This document shows, in pieces, positions 13,726 to 58,100 of a DNA stretch of 64,000 bases. A program made the position numbers and the translations under genes. The notes below the pieces were generated by a model. It was not told where the DNA came from. It saw nothing but the letters and a program-made list of their open reading frames with translations, and searched no databases. Each line of letters starts with the position of its first letter. Positions within the stretch are counted from its first letter, which is position 1. The stretch spans positions 340,001 through 404,000 of the forward strand of contig NC_072468.1 of the NCBI RefSeq assembly GCF_027596085.1, given 5' to 3'. This stretch comes from Anoplopoma fimbria (taxonomy: Eukaryota; Chordata; Actinopteri; Perciformes; Anoplopomatidae).

Positions 13726-16700
13726 AAATGTGTCTGTTGCCGAGATCTGCAGGTCATTACAGTAACAAGCAACTTAGCCCTCAGGTCAGCCGTCATTAGC
13801 TGCAGAAGAATGGCCAGAAATCAACACGGCACCGCCAGACTCTCCCCGTGTGCATGTGTGAATGCATGTGTGTCTGACGGGGATAATCACAGCAACACTT
13901 TAGAGACGGCAGAGAAGAAAACACAGAGCCATTTAGACTGCATGAGGGGGACAGAGCGGGTGCGAACAGATTTGCTGAATTATTTTTTACCACTAATGGA
14001 ATTGTTTCTATTCATTACAGTGGCCAAGTTAGGGTGATAATTATAGCCAAAGATAATTAAAGACTTAATTGGGCTTGATAAACAGTTATGAATTGTTTAT
14101 TGAATTGTCCTCACAAGGCACAGTAGCAATTAGAATTTCTCTGAATTCATGAATGTCACTGTGAGTCCCTGTGTCACTCTCATCTCCTCTCTTTATTTTC
14201 AAGATTAATTTAATTTTTAAAAAGGCAGATGTCCTTAATGTTTTTGAAGGATCTGGCTGTAGACTCTCAAAATGTTACTTTATGAAAAGCAACCCTAACC
14301 TACTGAGGATACAATTACAACATTTTAAGCAAAGGATGTAGTACAATAAATACAGGTGATACGAAAGATTACGCTAATTACAGACCAGTGCTTCATATCA
14401 GTCAGCTGATTTTCACTTGTAAAATACTGTTATAATTAACAGTAGCATAATGAGTGGAAGAACACAGCTGGAAAGAAGCAAAGTTTGAAAAAGACAACAA
14501 TAGTTTCCTCAAAGTAAGCCACATACTTTATCTCCCCCCTGCAGTCGAAGTACTCTTCGGTTAATATATTTGAACAGAGAGAATCTGTTACCATCAGTTA
14601 TGTTGCTACTGGGCTTTCTTTTTCTCTCTCTGGATTTATTATGCATGCTGAGGCCTATTTTTTTGCTAGTTTGGATATGTTTTGAATTTCATACTGAACC
14701 AAGATTGCAATTAAATCGTGTATTGCCATGCTGTTAACAATTATCATATCTGAACAGTTTCATCTCAGTATGTCCAAGCCAACAAATTTCAGTAAGAAGA
14801 CGCACAAAATGCAATTCTGCAAATTATATTTTTATGTACTCACCACCGACCCATGCACATCTCGTCACAGTTACTTATCCACACATAGTGATAAAAGCAT
14901 AAAGAAAGAGAGACATAAGGGGAGTGTAATCATCATTTATGTGTAACAAGGTGTCATCTAATCATTTAATAAGGTTGTTGTTATTATTTTTATTTTAGTC
15001 TTTTTCTCCTACAGTGACATCCCATTTGTTTAAACCTATATTTGATCTCTCTGTGCATTATGCCCCAGCCAACCATCACGTTTTAACAGGAAATACATCA
15101 CATTAAGGAGGCAAAATCCTCTCAAAAGAGTGACTATACTATAATATCACTCTGTTAGTCCTCCCTCACACTCTGTCCAGGATAGGAGTCCAGCCATCCA
15201 TGGAATTACTGTTCAATATTTAATTACAGCTACAGAGAAAGTGACCGGTAAGACGAGTGAAACAATTTAGCACAAGTACAGCAGGTGTCTGGACACTACT
15301 TTAATAATTTATTTTAGTGTCATTTATTAAATAATACCTAATTCTGCAAAACAATGTGGCTGCACTGAGCATATTCAAGTCTATGTACAGAAAGTCTTCA
15401 TCACTCTCAGCATTAAAGTCATTTTTTCCAGTGTTTTCTACGTTATATCCTTTTATTTTCAACAACAAATGTGTGCCTACAAACCCATCTTTTATTTAAA
15501 GAACTGCACAGTTTAGTAGATGGCTGAAGAGAAAAAGCAGACCTTTAAAAAATAATAAATAGCTGATATAGTGGCTAAGCTAAATCCAATTTCAGACTTG
15601 GCCTCAAACATCCAACCTTTCTCTGTCCTTGAGGTTCCACCTGCAGTCAGCTTAATGACAAGATGTTAGTTTGAGTTTAGTTGTGACAGCGATAAGCACA
15701 TTATCTAAGGGGCCTTCGTATTCTTTATAGATCAGCGGTCTTGGAGGTCAAGATCACTAGACGTAGAATTCTGAAAAGCTTTTAGTTATGCATATTTGAA
15801 ATCTCCATACGTCTTTCTACAGTATGCTTACAACTAATGAGGGTGTCATTTTTGTAAGTTTACCATGCGAAAAGCTTAAAAGGGGATTAAAAGGAGATTC
15901 ATTTCTATTGTTGGGGTTAAAATATGGAACAATGCTGATATAAATGTAATAATGTGTAACTCTTTTTTGGTTTTCAAAAGGACTGTTTATAAAGCTATTT
16001 TTGAGGGCTATGAGTCTGAATGAAATATATTTTCTTTTCTTGAGGGTGGCTTGATTAATGGGAAAGTAGACTTTGTCTTTCTAAAGACTTTTTTGTGAAT
16101 ACATTGTATATCATTACTTTCCAGTTCACACATTTTCTAACACTGACATACCACGTGTGCAAAACACTTTAAGCGTGACCTGTTCATTTCCACATAAACT
16201 CGGGACATTGGATTACATGCGTGTGTGCCGGAAACTCCAGTTATGGTTCATTACGACTCTTATTTCTGACATAATTTCAGCTATGAAGAGGAATAACATG
16301 GCACTTCTCCCATAAATGGAGGATAAGCGAAAATAAAAAAAAGGCTCATCCACATTCACAGCCCCGCACAAACACTCACACACATAATCCTGCAAACAAT
16401 CACTGTCCGTTTAGGTCTGCAGATATCGGTTGTGCTTTCTCAGCAAACCCATTTATACTAGTGAGATAAATTGAGGTCTATGTTAATTTAGCTCTGGTAT
16501 ATCAGGTTGACAGACTATGTGCGCCTGTGCATGCATAAGTGTGGTAGTGTTTGTGTGGATGTAATTTTGTAAGTATGTCTATGCATTCTGTGTTGGTGCT
16601 TAAGGGTATAGAAATCACATTAGGTGTATTTATTTAAGGCAAATGAAAGCGCTCATGTATGAGTTTATGCCGCAGGAAAATGCATGTCAGGATGTCTCTC

Positions 16701-17395
16701 CAACATAAACAAATGGCTTCTGAGTTCACACACACACACACACACACACACATTTTCTGCTTTCACGCCTTTTCTCATGTACAAACACCCCTCTTTCTGT
16801 ATAAATTTCTCCCTCTTCAAAATAATTACCCTGACAGAATGTAGAGAGGTGAGAAGAAAGGGTCAGGGGGTACAAAGGCAAGTGCCCACTGAAATATACA
16901 CATGTATACACATACAATGAGTGACTGAAGACATGCACTTACACAGCTCCTATGTAATCTTGCATAAGCCCAAAGGTTGACAAATACACAGCTTTCAGTA
17001 TCTCAATCTCTTCATCCTGGCACCACTCAAAGGAAGGCCGCTCTGGGTGATTGGATCATTTCCTGGTCGTGACTTAAGCCTGCAAGGCAGATCGATACCG
17101 CGGCACACACACATGCACACACAGAGAGTTGCACAGGATCAATGTATATTAGTTACCTTTCTGCTGATTTAGGTATAGGAGTCCTGTCAGCATGGTCCTT
17201 TCTTCAGCCTCCTCTCCTCTTCATCAAATCTGACTGAAAGCCAAATGGAGAGAGAAGGAGGAAGGAGAGTTATTATTTCTGTATGTGTGTTTAAATGTGT
17301 GTGTGTGTAGTTATAATATAATTATTATCGTAATTTATATCTGTTAAAAGTGATGACATGATCAGGGATTGTTACTCCGTGATAATAATAAAGCC

Positions 17396-17428
<33 letters not shown>

Positions 17429-18513
17429 TGTGAGGGTAGGCAGGGGTCATTTATCCTCTTGCTTGCATTCCTTCTTCTCCTCTCTTTTCCTCTCACCTCT
17501 GTTCCTCTGTGCAGGCATATTACTGAAGCAAATTGGGGCCAATAGACTCTGTCACTGCATGACCCAGGGCTCACCAAACAGAGGAGAAACAAGCTAGACA
17601 GAGAGAAAAAGGCAAATAGAGGGGATAAAAGGGGAGATAAAGGGAAGGGGAAAAGAGTGTTAGTGGGGGGGGAAAGGGTTGGGAAATCATGAGAGTTATC
17701 AAAGAGAGGGAGAAAGAGCCAGGAGATGGACAGAGGGAAGGAAAGAAGCAGAGAGTGAGAGAAAGAAGTGACAACCTCAAATTAAATTCCCATCATGTCA
17801 GAGTAGAACAGAATTCAATAGTGTTTATTGGCAGCCCCCAGCCTCAGGGAAATTACATTCTGAAGCAGAGCATGGCATGAATGCACACACACCCCTAAAC
17901 ATGTGCACGCGCGCACACACACATATACGCAAGCAAACACACAATTCTACTGTGCATGTCCTAAGACCAAAAAAAAAGGCCCTTTGGCTGATGTGAGCAT
18001 GCAGACAAGCGTTTTATCCCCTGAGGTCCATGTGCCATTTGCACTGCATGTGTATCCGTCTGTCAATGCGCCATTTACGCACCTCTATTTGTGTGTATTT
18101 GTCTGAAAGTTCTTCACATGCACGGTTTTGCCAGTGTACAAAAGACCAAGTTGTACATTTAGGGAATCTCAGTTTTTCTCTCTGTCGACCACAATTGCCA
18201 CTTTATCTGCAGGCAGACTAAGACTATTTGCCATTAAAGTACATACACAGGTTTCTATTACAGTGGCTGTATTAAATGTGTCCCCGGGCACAAGTTGCCA
18301 TGAACACAAGGCTTCAGTGCCTTTGTCCAACCTCCAGCAGCAGCAGCAGCATACTTTAATGGGAAGCTGTTTAACAGTTTTATGCAGAGCACATGTAGAG
18401 GCTATTACTGCTGATGTCTCTGGGATGCAGATTTGCTCTAAATGGCTTACAATCTGCCATTCTTTCTACCCCCCTCCCCCAACTCCTCTTGCTCTCTATC
18501 TCTGCCCCTCTAA

Positions 18514-27844
<9,331 letters not shown>

Positions 27845-27967
27845 AGAGTGCCTGCCATGTTTATTAATCTTCCCTGGCAAAACAGACTAGTGAGTTAAAG
27901 AGAGGAATTTTTGGGTTTGGACATTTTTATTTGAAATGGGGTTGTGTCAGTGCTTTTACTAGAATCA

Positions 27968-28090
<123 letters not shown>

Positions 28091-28230
28091 CTTACACACA
28101 AACAGCCCAACTATTGACTGTTTTCAAATGAAAATGAGTTTCTCCATCTAGCCTCTGCTGTGTTGAAGCAGACATAGTGAAAACAGACTTTGATCCCTTG
28201 CTTTTTCCATCATTCCTCATTCAGGCCCAG

Positions 28231-28236
28231 AATAAA
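28231..28236 (+). terminator. candidate poly(A) signal for znf804b
   Basis: AATAAA lies 387 nt after the znf804b stop, beyond a long CA repeat. A second AATAAA at 28952-28957 is an alternative. Neither can be chosen from sequence alone. Confidence 0.3.
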
Positions 28237-30163
28237 GGGAAGGTGCACCTGCTATTCAAAGACAAGCTGGGCTTGTGTCATCCTCTCCTTTTACTTCTGA
28301 ACCACAGACAGACCAGCTGCCTTTTGAAGTACCCTTCATGTCAGGGACAGAGGGGCAAGAAAGAGTGGTAATACTATCCCCTTATCTCCACTTCATACAG
28401 GTTATCTGAGTTAGGGTGTGACTTTCAACAAACATAAATAATGTTGCAGGGACCGGTGGGCTAGCACAGCCATTTTAACCTTGGTGTATATGCTGTATTT
28501 GTGTGTGTGTGTGTGTCTGTGTGCGGATATAAGAGGTACTTCTGACACACACGCATACACAGTATGAAGGACAGCAACTCATTTCCATATCTGACACATG
28601 TTAAGACCTGTTTTGTCTCTATAGTGTAAATATACTGGCATTGAGTAATGAAATTAGAATTATGGGATACAATAAAAACAAAAGGTGAATTTAACCTTGA
28701 CCAGTGGTACAATTCTTATTCCACAATCAAAGGCTTCAGTGATACAATCACTTTAACATCTTTTCATTCTTATATGTGAAATGAAATCCTTTTTTTTCTC
28801 CACACAGCATTTAACAAATCTGTTGTTGAGACAGCAATGAATGACTCAGATCTGTTACATTAAAACTTGGGTGAAAATAAACAGGCTTTAATGCTTTTTT
28901 CTTATTCTGTCTGATTCATGTTGATCGTGCAACATGTTACAACATGTTCCAAATAAAAAATGAATAAGCTACTGTGTGGTTTATCACATCTCAGAGTGAG
29001 GCCCAGAACTCCTCAGATACCTTTAAATTACCTTAGAGCTGTGGCTCCAAACCTGTCTTACTTGTCACCAATTAAATTGAAGCAATGTGTACTTAACCCC
29101 TTATCACAGATTGTATGTCTAGGAACTGTGGACATGTCAGTTGTAAAAGGAATTTCCCTGTCTGCTTTTCTTTTAATTTTTAATAATTTTTAGATGTCTC
29201 AAGAGGTAAAACATTACAGTATTTCACAAAGCAAGCAAAGAACATAGAAGAGTCAATAAATAAACATAATTTTCTGTGGCCGAATTTAGAATTTCTCATA
29301 TCCTAAACTGGTTATAATATTGAAAGGTTGAAAAAAAATGTTCTAGATTGTCTGAGAGAAAGATAATGATGGCATTTATAGGTGTATCCAGCGCGTGTAG
29401 TAATTTATTGAATAAAATGCGCAAACTATGTTCAATAATTCTTTTCACCATTTCCAAATTATAGAACGATCAGTCTGAAAATGTTGTTATTGTGTAAGTC
29501 AAAGAGTTAGATTCCGCCCTTTAAAAAGTACGATAAATAATTTAATTGAGTTCTATTATGGCCTTTTTTAATACAAGACAGAAAAAATATTTTGTCAATA
29601 AGTAAATAAGCACAATTCTTTGACCACATTTCGCATCCAGTTTGACCTTTGGTTCACAGCACTGGGGCTGCCCAAAGCCAAGAAATATCTACCAAGTTTA
29701 AAGACTCATACTCTGCACAAGACAGTTGTACTTCGATATCATACATGTGGGGTAAAAAAACCAAAACCTTTTTATCATTACCAAAGGCTATGGTGGTTAG
29801 TAACTGTTTCTATGCATCCATGCCAGGTGAGTGAAGGATGTATTAAAGCTGCCAAACAGTTGATCACTGCAGCGGCCGGCACTCAGGGAGCAGAACATGG
29901 AGGAGTACAGAGCGGCATCCAGATGGTCTATGGACTTGGACTTCCCAGAGTGCTTTGAGAGATTGGATTGATTTGCCCTCTGTGATATCAGTGAACACAG
30001 CCCAGCAAACAGCAAGCGGAGACATAAATACAGACTCAAAAACAAGACACAAAATGTACACTCCGATTCCTGAGGTGTTGGCTAGAAATATAAGTCAACC
30101 CCTGCAGAGATTTGGTAATTAGAGCACCATTCCTCTTTCTCCTCCTTGTGACCCCTGAGCTTG

Positions 30164-30166
<3 letters not shown>

Positions 30167-30258
<92 letters not shown>
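30167..30258 (+). repeat. (GT)n microsatellite, left half of a complementary pair
   Basis: GT dinucleotides, 92 bp, followed 160 bp later by a CA tract. Confidence 0.97.
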
Positions 30259-30259
<1 letters not shown>

Positions 30260-30417
30260 TACAAATGAGTGAGTTTGTGAGAAACAGAGACAGAGAATCC
30301 CTATCTCTCTCCACAGGACAGGAGATCAAACAGACTATGTGAAATATAGAGCAGCAATAATTAGCAGCTGTTACAGCATCAAACCTCTCTATCTCTACCT
30401 CTCGCTCTCTGACACAA

Positions 30418-30418
<1 letters not shown>

Positions 30419-30492
<74 letters not shown>
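30419..30492 (+). repeat. (CA)n microsatellite, right half of a complementary pair
   Basis: CA dinucleotides, 74 bp, complementary to the GT tract at 30167-30258. Confidence 0.97.
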
Positions 30493-30493
<1 letters not shown>

Positions 30494-32261
30494 CCTACTG
30501 CTCCGTTCTCATCCCGGACTTTAATTTAGAGATACTAAAATGTGCTGCATTTCTCAGTTCTCCAATACTGCTGATTGCGAAGATGATACAAAATCAACCC
30601 ACTTAATTTTTTTGCTCTATTTTCTCTCCGGTTCATAAGCATTAAAATCACTCACAAGTCTGAAGGGGAAAATGCACGATAAGAGTCAAAACACGGAAAG
30701 CTTAAAAGCAATTACAGAACTTGAACGAAAATTACAAAGGATGTTATTTTACAAGCAAATTCACCCATGAATATGAGTAACCCTAACCCAAAATTGGAAG
30801 TCACACGTACACACAGGAGGTATACACACAAGGGTCATGTGGAAATTATTAATCACGGTACCAGTGTACTTTCTGTCAGTGACTGATTAAATCATTACCT
30901 AAGCCCTGAGATTTGCCCCATGGTGTGTTCTTGTTTTGCTTTTTTTGTGTACCTGCGTGCATGTGTGTATGCGGTTTGAATGTGGTTTGATTTATGATGG
31001 AGAAGAAAAGAGGTTTCCTCAGTCAATGAATTAATGAGGTATAAAAACTAAAGCTGGCACTCAGTCAAATACAGCAGCAGTCACAGAGAGCTCACTGCTC
31101 AATTGGCACCACATCTGATTGTTAGATTGTGGGTATAGATTGCATTGAGCAAAAAGTGCCCCTCACTGCAACTGAAGCGATCCATCGACCCAGATTGCAA
31201 TGCTGTATAAATGAGACACTTCCCATCTCTTGCTCTCTCCCTTTCTTTCTTTCTTTTGGTGGTCTCGCCTCTTACCCTTCCCTTTGATTCCACCGGGTCA
31301 GTGGGGCTGCGTTCAGCTCCCCCGGCTGTTCTCTGACTGTGAAGAAGAAAAGGCACCATTACACTTCAGCCTCTCAATTCCCCTCATACACAGTCTGCAT
31401 ATGTTTCTTTTATCATTTTGAATGCAGTGCAGCACCCACGTTCAAAGCACAAGGTGCTTTGCAGTATTATATTATTATTATAACACAAGGAAAGCCCTTC
31501 CAACACCTTTTCTCTCGAATTGACATTCATTAAAAGTTTTCTTGAGTCGTGGCAGAGTGTGACATACAGTACCAGGCTGTTCCACTCCAATATACATCTA
31601 AATATCAGTTCCTCTTAGGAAGAGAAGTTACAGCAAGGGTAATATTTCAAATCCTCAACTGAGCCAGAAATGACATTCAAAAGTTACAAGTGAAAATAAA
31701 GTTTAAAGGGATCAAGCCTCTCAAGATTAGAGTGCACTGAATAGAAATTCTAGTTCCCATCAGTTGAATAGTCGGGTGTCCTCTCAGTTATCACATTTGA
31801 TCGTTAATGATCCCGCATATATTTTAGGTTGATGCATCATTTTGCTAACTTTTGTGAGCTTCTGAACTTTAAGCTTCCCACTTCAAAGAGTAATCTGTCA
31901 CCACTGATGCGTCAGGAGACACTGCTGTTACTGCAGGTGCCATATATGGAGAGCTAAGTGGCTTCAGCCTGTTTAGAGCTTTTACATCAAAAAGATATAT
32001 CACCATGTCTAATTCTGAGCCAGTAAAAGCACCTTTATCCTATAAAAAACCATCATATTTTTTGTTATATTCTATTCACTTACAGTATGCTTGGCTTCCT
32101 TGTTGAGGAGAGACCTGTATGTGTAGGACTTGTATTATCCAGTAACTATGTGAATTCTGCTCTACGATGGATTTAAGGATTAGAGGAAGTAGTGGGCTAT
32201 GTGATACTCTTAAACTTGGCAGGAGCCCCAAGGACATGACACTGTCAGCACATTGCTTACA

Positions 32262-32263
<2 letters not shown>

Positions 32264-32343
<80 letters not shown>
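32264..32343 (+). repeat. (CA)n microsatellite
   Basis: CA dinucleotides, 80 bp, intergenic. Confidence 0.97.
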
Positions 32344-32347
<4 letters not shown>

Positions 32348-35300
32348 CACATAGAGGTGTAATAGGGTATAATTTAGGAGGCTGTAATAGTGAGATGTGA
32401 TGCTCGGTTGTAAGACAGCATAGCTAATTCCCCGGTTACGTTATCTCTGAGAGACAGATGTTCCCACCAAAGATTATGCTTGCACCCGCAAAACAAAACA
32501 ACGCACACACAAACTGTTCATGCATCTCTGCATGCACACAGGCAATTCTCAGACAATAGAAGCAGCAGGGTAGTCTAAAATAGCCTTATTGACAAAAAAC
32601 ACAGATCAATGATGAGGACGACTTCGCTGAGAGTTAATCATGAGTTTTAGTAATGAGTTTCTGCAGAGTACAATGAAGAGAAAGGCACTGGAAACTTTTC
32701 CTCAACAAATATTCAATTTAAAACAATAAAATGAATTGAATTGTGGACATTGACCTCGTGCCATATTGAATTCAGGAAAACAATACATTTTCCCAATATG
32801 AGAACTGTGAGAAAAACCATATCACCTTTTAATCATCACGTTTAGCCCCACAAAGATGTGAGTATTAACCCTTTACGTCAATCGGCTGCATAGCTTTCCC
32901 CACATCCGACGCACTTCATCCATTACCCAGGAAATCCATCCCATACAGGAAACGGTTTCACTGCAGAGGATAAAGGCCTGTTGATTCATCGCTTCTAACA
33001 AAGGCTGTCAGGAAAACCCTTGGGTCAGATAACCATCACTCCCATTATGTTGTTGACTCACAGTCCAAATGCTCGGTCCCAGCATAAAGAAAGGAAGGTA
33101 GATGAGTGGCATGCAGTTCCTATCAGTCAACCCTCATGTCAGGGGAGTCAATTTTGTCCTTGGTCTTCCTCTTACTGCTCGTCTGCATTTCTGTCACAGA
33201 GTATCATTGAATATCTATTAAACCTCTCCTGCATCAACACAGGGTGTCTGTAAGAATCTAAATAGCGGCTTTGAGAAGTAAGAAAAGCTTGCACACCTTG
33301 AAGCAAATTTGAGTGCTTGCACGTGACTTCAAGAGGACAATTTACACAAGTGAACATGTGAATGTGTGTATAAACTGTAGAACTGCCTCTCAAACTCCTT
33401 ACTCCTCTGAGTCCTGAACTCCCTCCTCCTGTTTCCGTTTAACTGGTTTCAGCTGTAAGTCTCCAGATTCTGATCATTTCCGCCCTAATCCCTTCAGAGA
33501 AGCACCCCGCTTAAGTCTTTAATTAAGTCCATGATACACACATACTGTACATCAGCACAGGATAAACAGCACATGCACACACAGCTTGTAGCATTCAGCC
33601 ATCTGACAATTGCTGTGTACGTGTGTGTGTGTGTGTGTTTACTGAGTGTTTGTGTGTATTTCAATGACTAAATCCAAATCAGGATGTTGTTATGACGACA
33701 CATGCATTTTAAAGCTGTTAATCCAGGATTATTCTCCCCTCCTCATCTCATTATGTCTATTATTAAAAAATACATCCAGGCACATGCACGCACACACAAA
33801 TACTAATTATGGGTTCGTTTCCCCGGAGACCGAACACATGCTGCTGGTCTCCAAAGGCAGCTTGACATACAGGTGTAAAAGACAAATCTGCTGAATGTAC
33901 GAATGCAACTCAGGCAGCAACTATGCATCAATTTAATGATTTTTTTTGTTAATGCATACATTTGTTAATTCATGGACATTTTAAACACAAAAAAAACATG
34001 AAAGATCAAACACTGCAGTTCTGCAGGCTAGAAATATATTCATACAAGGCTGATTATTTCTGGCCTCTCAGAGAGCCATTCTGGCCTTTCAGAAAGCGAT
34101 TTTCAGCGTAGAGCGGGAAAGAATGCGAGTAAACAGTGAGCGTCCTTTCCCTGTGATTGAATGTGTGTCCTTGTGTAGAAACTGCACTCTCCTCTCTCAG
34201 CAAGTGAAAACAGTCCTGCGGTGCCGAGGCTGATGCACAGGTGAGAGAATGGCCAAGGATTTTGAGATCACCCGAGGCTTTGTGTCCACTATGGCCCACT
34301 CACACTAGGTCAGCTCAGAATAACCAGAGAGGGCTGACCGCTGATGTTCGCTCACCCCTGGAGTCATTAATCACACAGCACTGCAGATGAGCCGCATGGA
34401 CACACAGTAACACACACACACACACACACAAAAGTAGAAACCCACATACACACTTGAGCCCATTTTAATTATAAAGCCAAATGCTAGATGACAGCAGCGC
34501 TCCAGGTAGTCAGTCCTCTAGGCCTGTACTCCTGGTGCATTATCATACATTAAAAATCACAGGCATGAATATTTCTGAGCAAAGCTGGGTCAACAAATAA
34601 CAACACATCATATCACATTAAGCTATCAATATCTGCAGCATATACACACGCACACACAGACATTGTCGTATCTGTTTTTTCTCCAGAGCTTTATTTTTAC
34701 ACTCCTTAAACACAAACGCGTACAATCAGATCATGGTATCTGAACCCGTGTTCCCAAACAGGTTTCCCAGCTTGCGGCTGGGTCCCTATCAGGACCAGGA
34801 TCTTAGATAATGTTCCCATTTACTGGTTATAAAATTCTTCAAAGGGGCCGCGCAGCAGTGGATGCCTGTGGTGTCTTTTTTAACAGGCATGCTGCTTGAG
34901 TTTCACCTTAAATATATCAGGGCTTTAGAAAAGTCAAAACTGTTGTGTACCAAAATATTTTGCAATGTGCAAAAAAACTAATGTACAAACCTAATGTATT
35001 ATGTTTAAAAATCTTAATTAAATGATAATGATTCAATTCGGCCAGTCATTCCCAATGTTGAGTGTATATTTGAAAGGTTCAGAGATATTAGGTGTTGTCG
35101 TGTGGAAGAGTGTCTCCACTATTGTCACAATGTAGGTTTCCGAAATTTTCCCTCTGACATCTTTTGAATGGACCAATAGTTTGTTATGCTGTGAATGCTC
35201 TACATTTTGAGTTTTTTTGCTTTTAGTTTTTCAAAGGACATAATCCTTACTTTTTTACAGAACGAAAATAGCTCCCTGTACACTGTTCTACCACTTAGTT

Positions 35301-36039
35301 CTTGCTATTCACCTTGCTGAATTCAATTGTAAAAAAAAAAATGTAAAAGCAAGTGAAAAGCATCGGTCATTGTGCCATTCCATTAAACTAACCGATGCAG
35401 TTAGTAGCCTTGCCTGAGAATTTTAAAAGGCTGCGATGGAAAATCTAGTTGAAAAAAAATAAAGAAGTCAGAGTTGCCTGTTTCTCCTTTCTGAGAGGCG
35501 TTGTACCAGCCCCTCTGAACAGTCTTGAAGACAGAAAAACGCATGCTGCATAAGTTAATGTCAAGTTCTCTCTATTGTTTCTTGCCTTGTTGAATCCAAT
35601 GATTTAACCCAAAAAGAATGGGGGAAAAAAAAGAAGTGTACAATGAATTGCATAAAAATTCAAAAATTGCACATGAACTTGGAATATAAGAACCGCTACA
35701 TGTTAAGATAGCGTTGACTGTTGGCAGACTCAGTTTTCTAATAAGGCTCACTTCCTGTTGAGATGCAGTCTGAGAGGGAAACACTGCTGCTGTTGTTTTG
35801 AGGACAATGTGTAGCTTTGCCATGTATGGTTGCTTGTAGAGACCAATGTGTGGGAGTGTATGACAGGTAAAAGCATTCAAAGGTGTTTTGCTTTTGCTGC
35901 TGGTAAGAAGTTAAGCTCTGAAACAAATTTTTTTCATCAACATCTGTCATGGAGATTAAGGGAAGCATTACTCAAGTATGCACTTATTTCACCAAAAGCA
36001 TTAAACAACTCACTAAAAGGGATTGAGTAGACTGCTGCT

Positions 36040-36045
36040 TTTAAT
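36040..36045 (-). terminator. candidate poly(A) signal for the acl4-like gene
   Basis: On the minus strand this reads ATTAAA, the commonest variant signal, about 170 nt past the stop. I saw no AATAAA on that strand closer to the stop. Confidence 0.3.
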
Positions 36046-36212
36046 ACCGCTCTTTTGTGCATCCCACTTGATTTCAAATTTCATCTTTGATAAACTGGTG
36101 TGAAAGGACAGTCAGTACAAAAGGCACTTGAGAGAGTGCACTAGAACATTTTAACTAGAGGGAAGCTTGATGGCGAGAAGGGAAATCACAGAGTACGACT
36201 GAGGAGCTGTTG

Positions 36213-56915
<20,703 letters not shown>

Positions 56916-57016
56916 TGTGATAGAAATATAGCTTATAGTTTTACAATATCTTTCTTCAAAACAGAGTTTTTCCAAAGTGTGAGTCTTAAACACGCGTATG
57001 AGCTGAAGGGAGGCAG

Positions 57017-57028
57017 TGCGCATGCGCC
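57017..57028. promoter_or_regulatory. NRF1-like palindrome upstream of the acl4-like gene
   Basis: TGCGCATGCGCC matches the palindromic NRF1 motif (GCGCATGCGC core) 102 bases upstream of the acl4-like ATG. It lies in the only clearly GC-rich part of the intergenic promoter. NRF1 sites are typical of housekeeping and ribosome-related promoters. No binding data are available here. Confidence 0.5.
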
Positions 57029-57288
57029 ACACAGGCTGCTACGGGGAGAGGGAGAGGACACAGCGAGCGGTTTGAAATAATGGAAATAACCATTTTTACA
57101 CGGTAAAATGACTGAAATGTTGCTAAACATTAGATTTGAACACATGATTCAATACTGACGTGACCATAGACTTCTACAATTAATTCATGTTTCCCCCCAA
57201 GGCGATGATTACTTAAGGCGCGCTTTAAATTAATTAAACGATTCCCAGTTTGTGGGCGTGTGCTCAATATGATTGACAGGCCTGTCGA

Positions 57289-57368
57289 CCAATGAGGTAA
57301 CGCCCTGAAGCTGAACCCCTTGACGCATCTAGAACTTTCTGGATTTCAACCAATGAGCAGCCACGTCA
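57289..57368. promoter_or_regulatory. shared promoter block: two CCAAT boxes, HSE-like site, CRE half site
   Basis: CCAAT occurs at 57289-57293 and 57350-57354. Between them AGAACTTTCT (57331-57340) gives two perfect inverted heat-shock-element pentamers, with imperfect ones on either side. CACGTCA at 57362-57368 is a CRE-type half site. The block lies between the divergent acl4-like and mindy3 genes, about 60 bases upstream of the likely mindy3 first exon. Confidence 0.4.
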
Positions 57369-57424
57369 AATCGACGTACATGTTTTTTTTAGCAATGCTG
57401 TTGTAAATAAACGAATGACAGAGA

Positions 57425-57494
57425 CGCTGCTGGAGTGAAACTGCTACCAAAACATATAATCAGAACGGATTCACGTTACTCGACTGTACTCAAG
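57425..57494 (+). other. mindy3: putative mindy3 5' noncoding exon
   Basis: The sequence just downstream of the CCAAT/HSE block ends in CTCAAG|gtaatg, a good donor. The next acceptor, tactctgcag at 58100, would join it to the exon carrying the ATG. The start is a guess. Confidence 0.35.
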
Positions 57495-57810
57495 GTAATG
57501 AAGCTTTAACGGTGTCTAATAAATAAAGTGTGAAGTCATACAGCAGCTACTGCAGAGCTGCAGCGAGAGACTGGATGACAAAGCACTGGAGACTAGCTGC
57601 TAATGCTAATGCTAGCTGCTGCATCATCAAGCCAATGCAGCTTAAGAACCAGTGACACCGTCATTAAATGTCCTTTAACAAGGTAACAAGATAGACTCGT
57701 GTTAGCCTTTATCCTGGCCTCACTTCATCACTAACCTCCTGACTGGACTCAACAACTGTTAGCTTCCTGTTAATAACAGGAGCGAGGAGGCTATATAGCA
57801 ATACACTGAT

Positions 57811-57895
57811 ATATACATACATACACACACACATATATATATATATACACACATACATATATACACACATACATACATATATATACACACATACA

Positions 57896-57931
<36 letters not shown>

Positions 57932-58010
57932 CACACATACATACATACATATATATACACACATACATACATATATATACACACATACATACATATATAT
58001 ATATATATCT
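57811..58010 (+). repeat. mixed (TA)/(CA)/(ACAT) microsatellite in mindy3 5' intron
   Basis: Alternating blocks of tatata, cacaca and acatacat, repeated as a higher-order unit several times. Confidence 0.93.
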
Positions 58011-58100
58011 CGCTTCATACAATGAAAGTATCTCTGTTAGAAGCTGTGTTCCCCTACAGACACTGCCTTTGCTGCATGCTTTTGTCCCATTACTCTGCAG

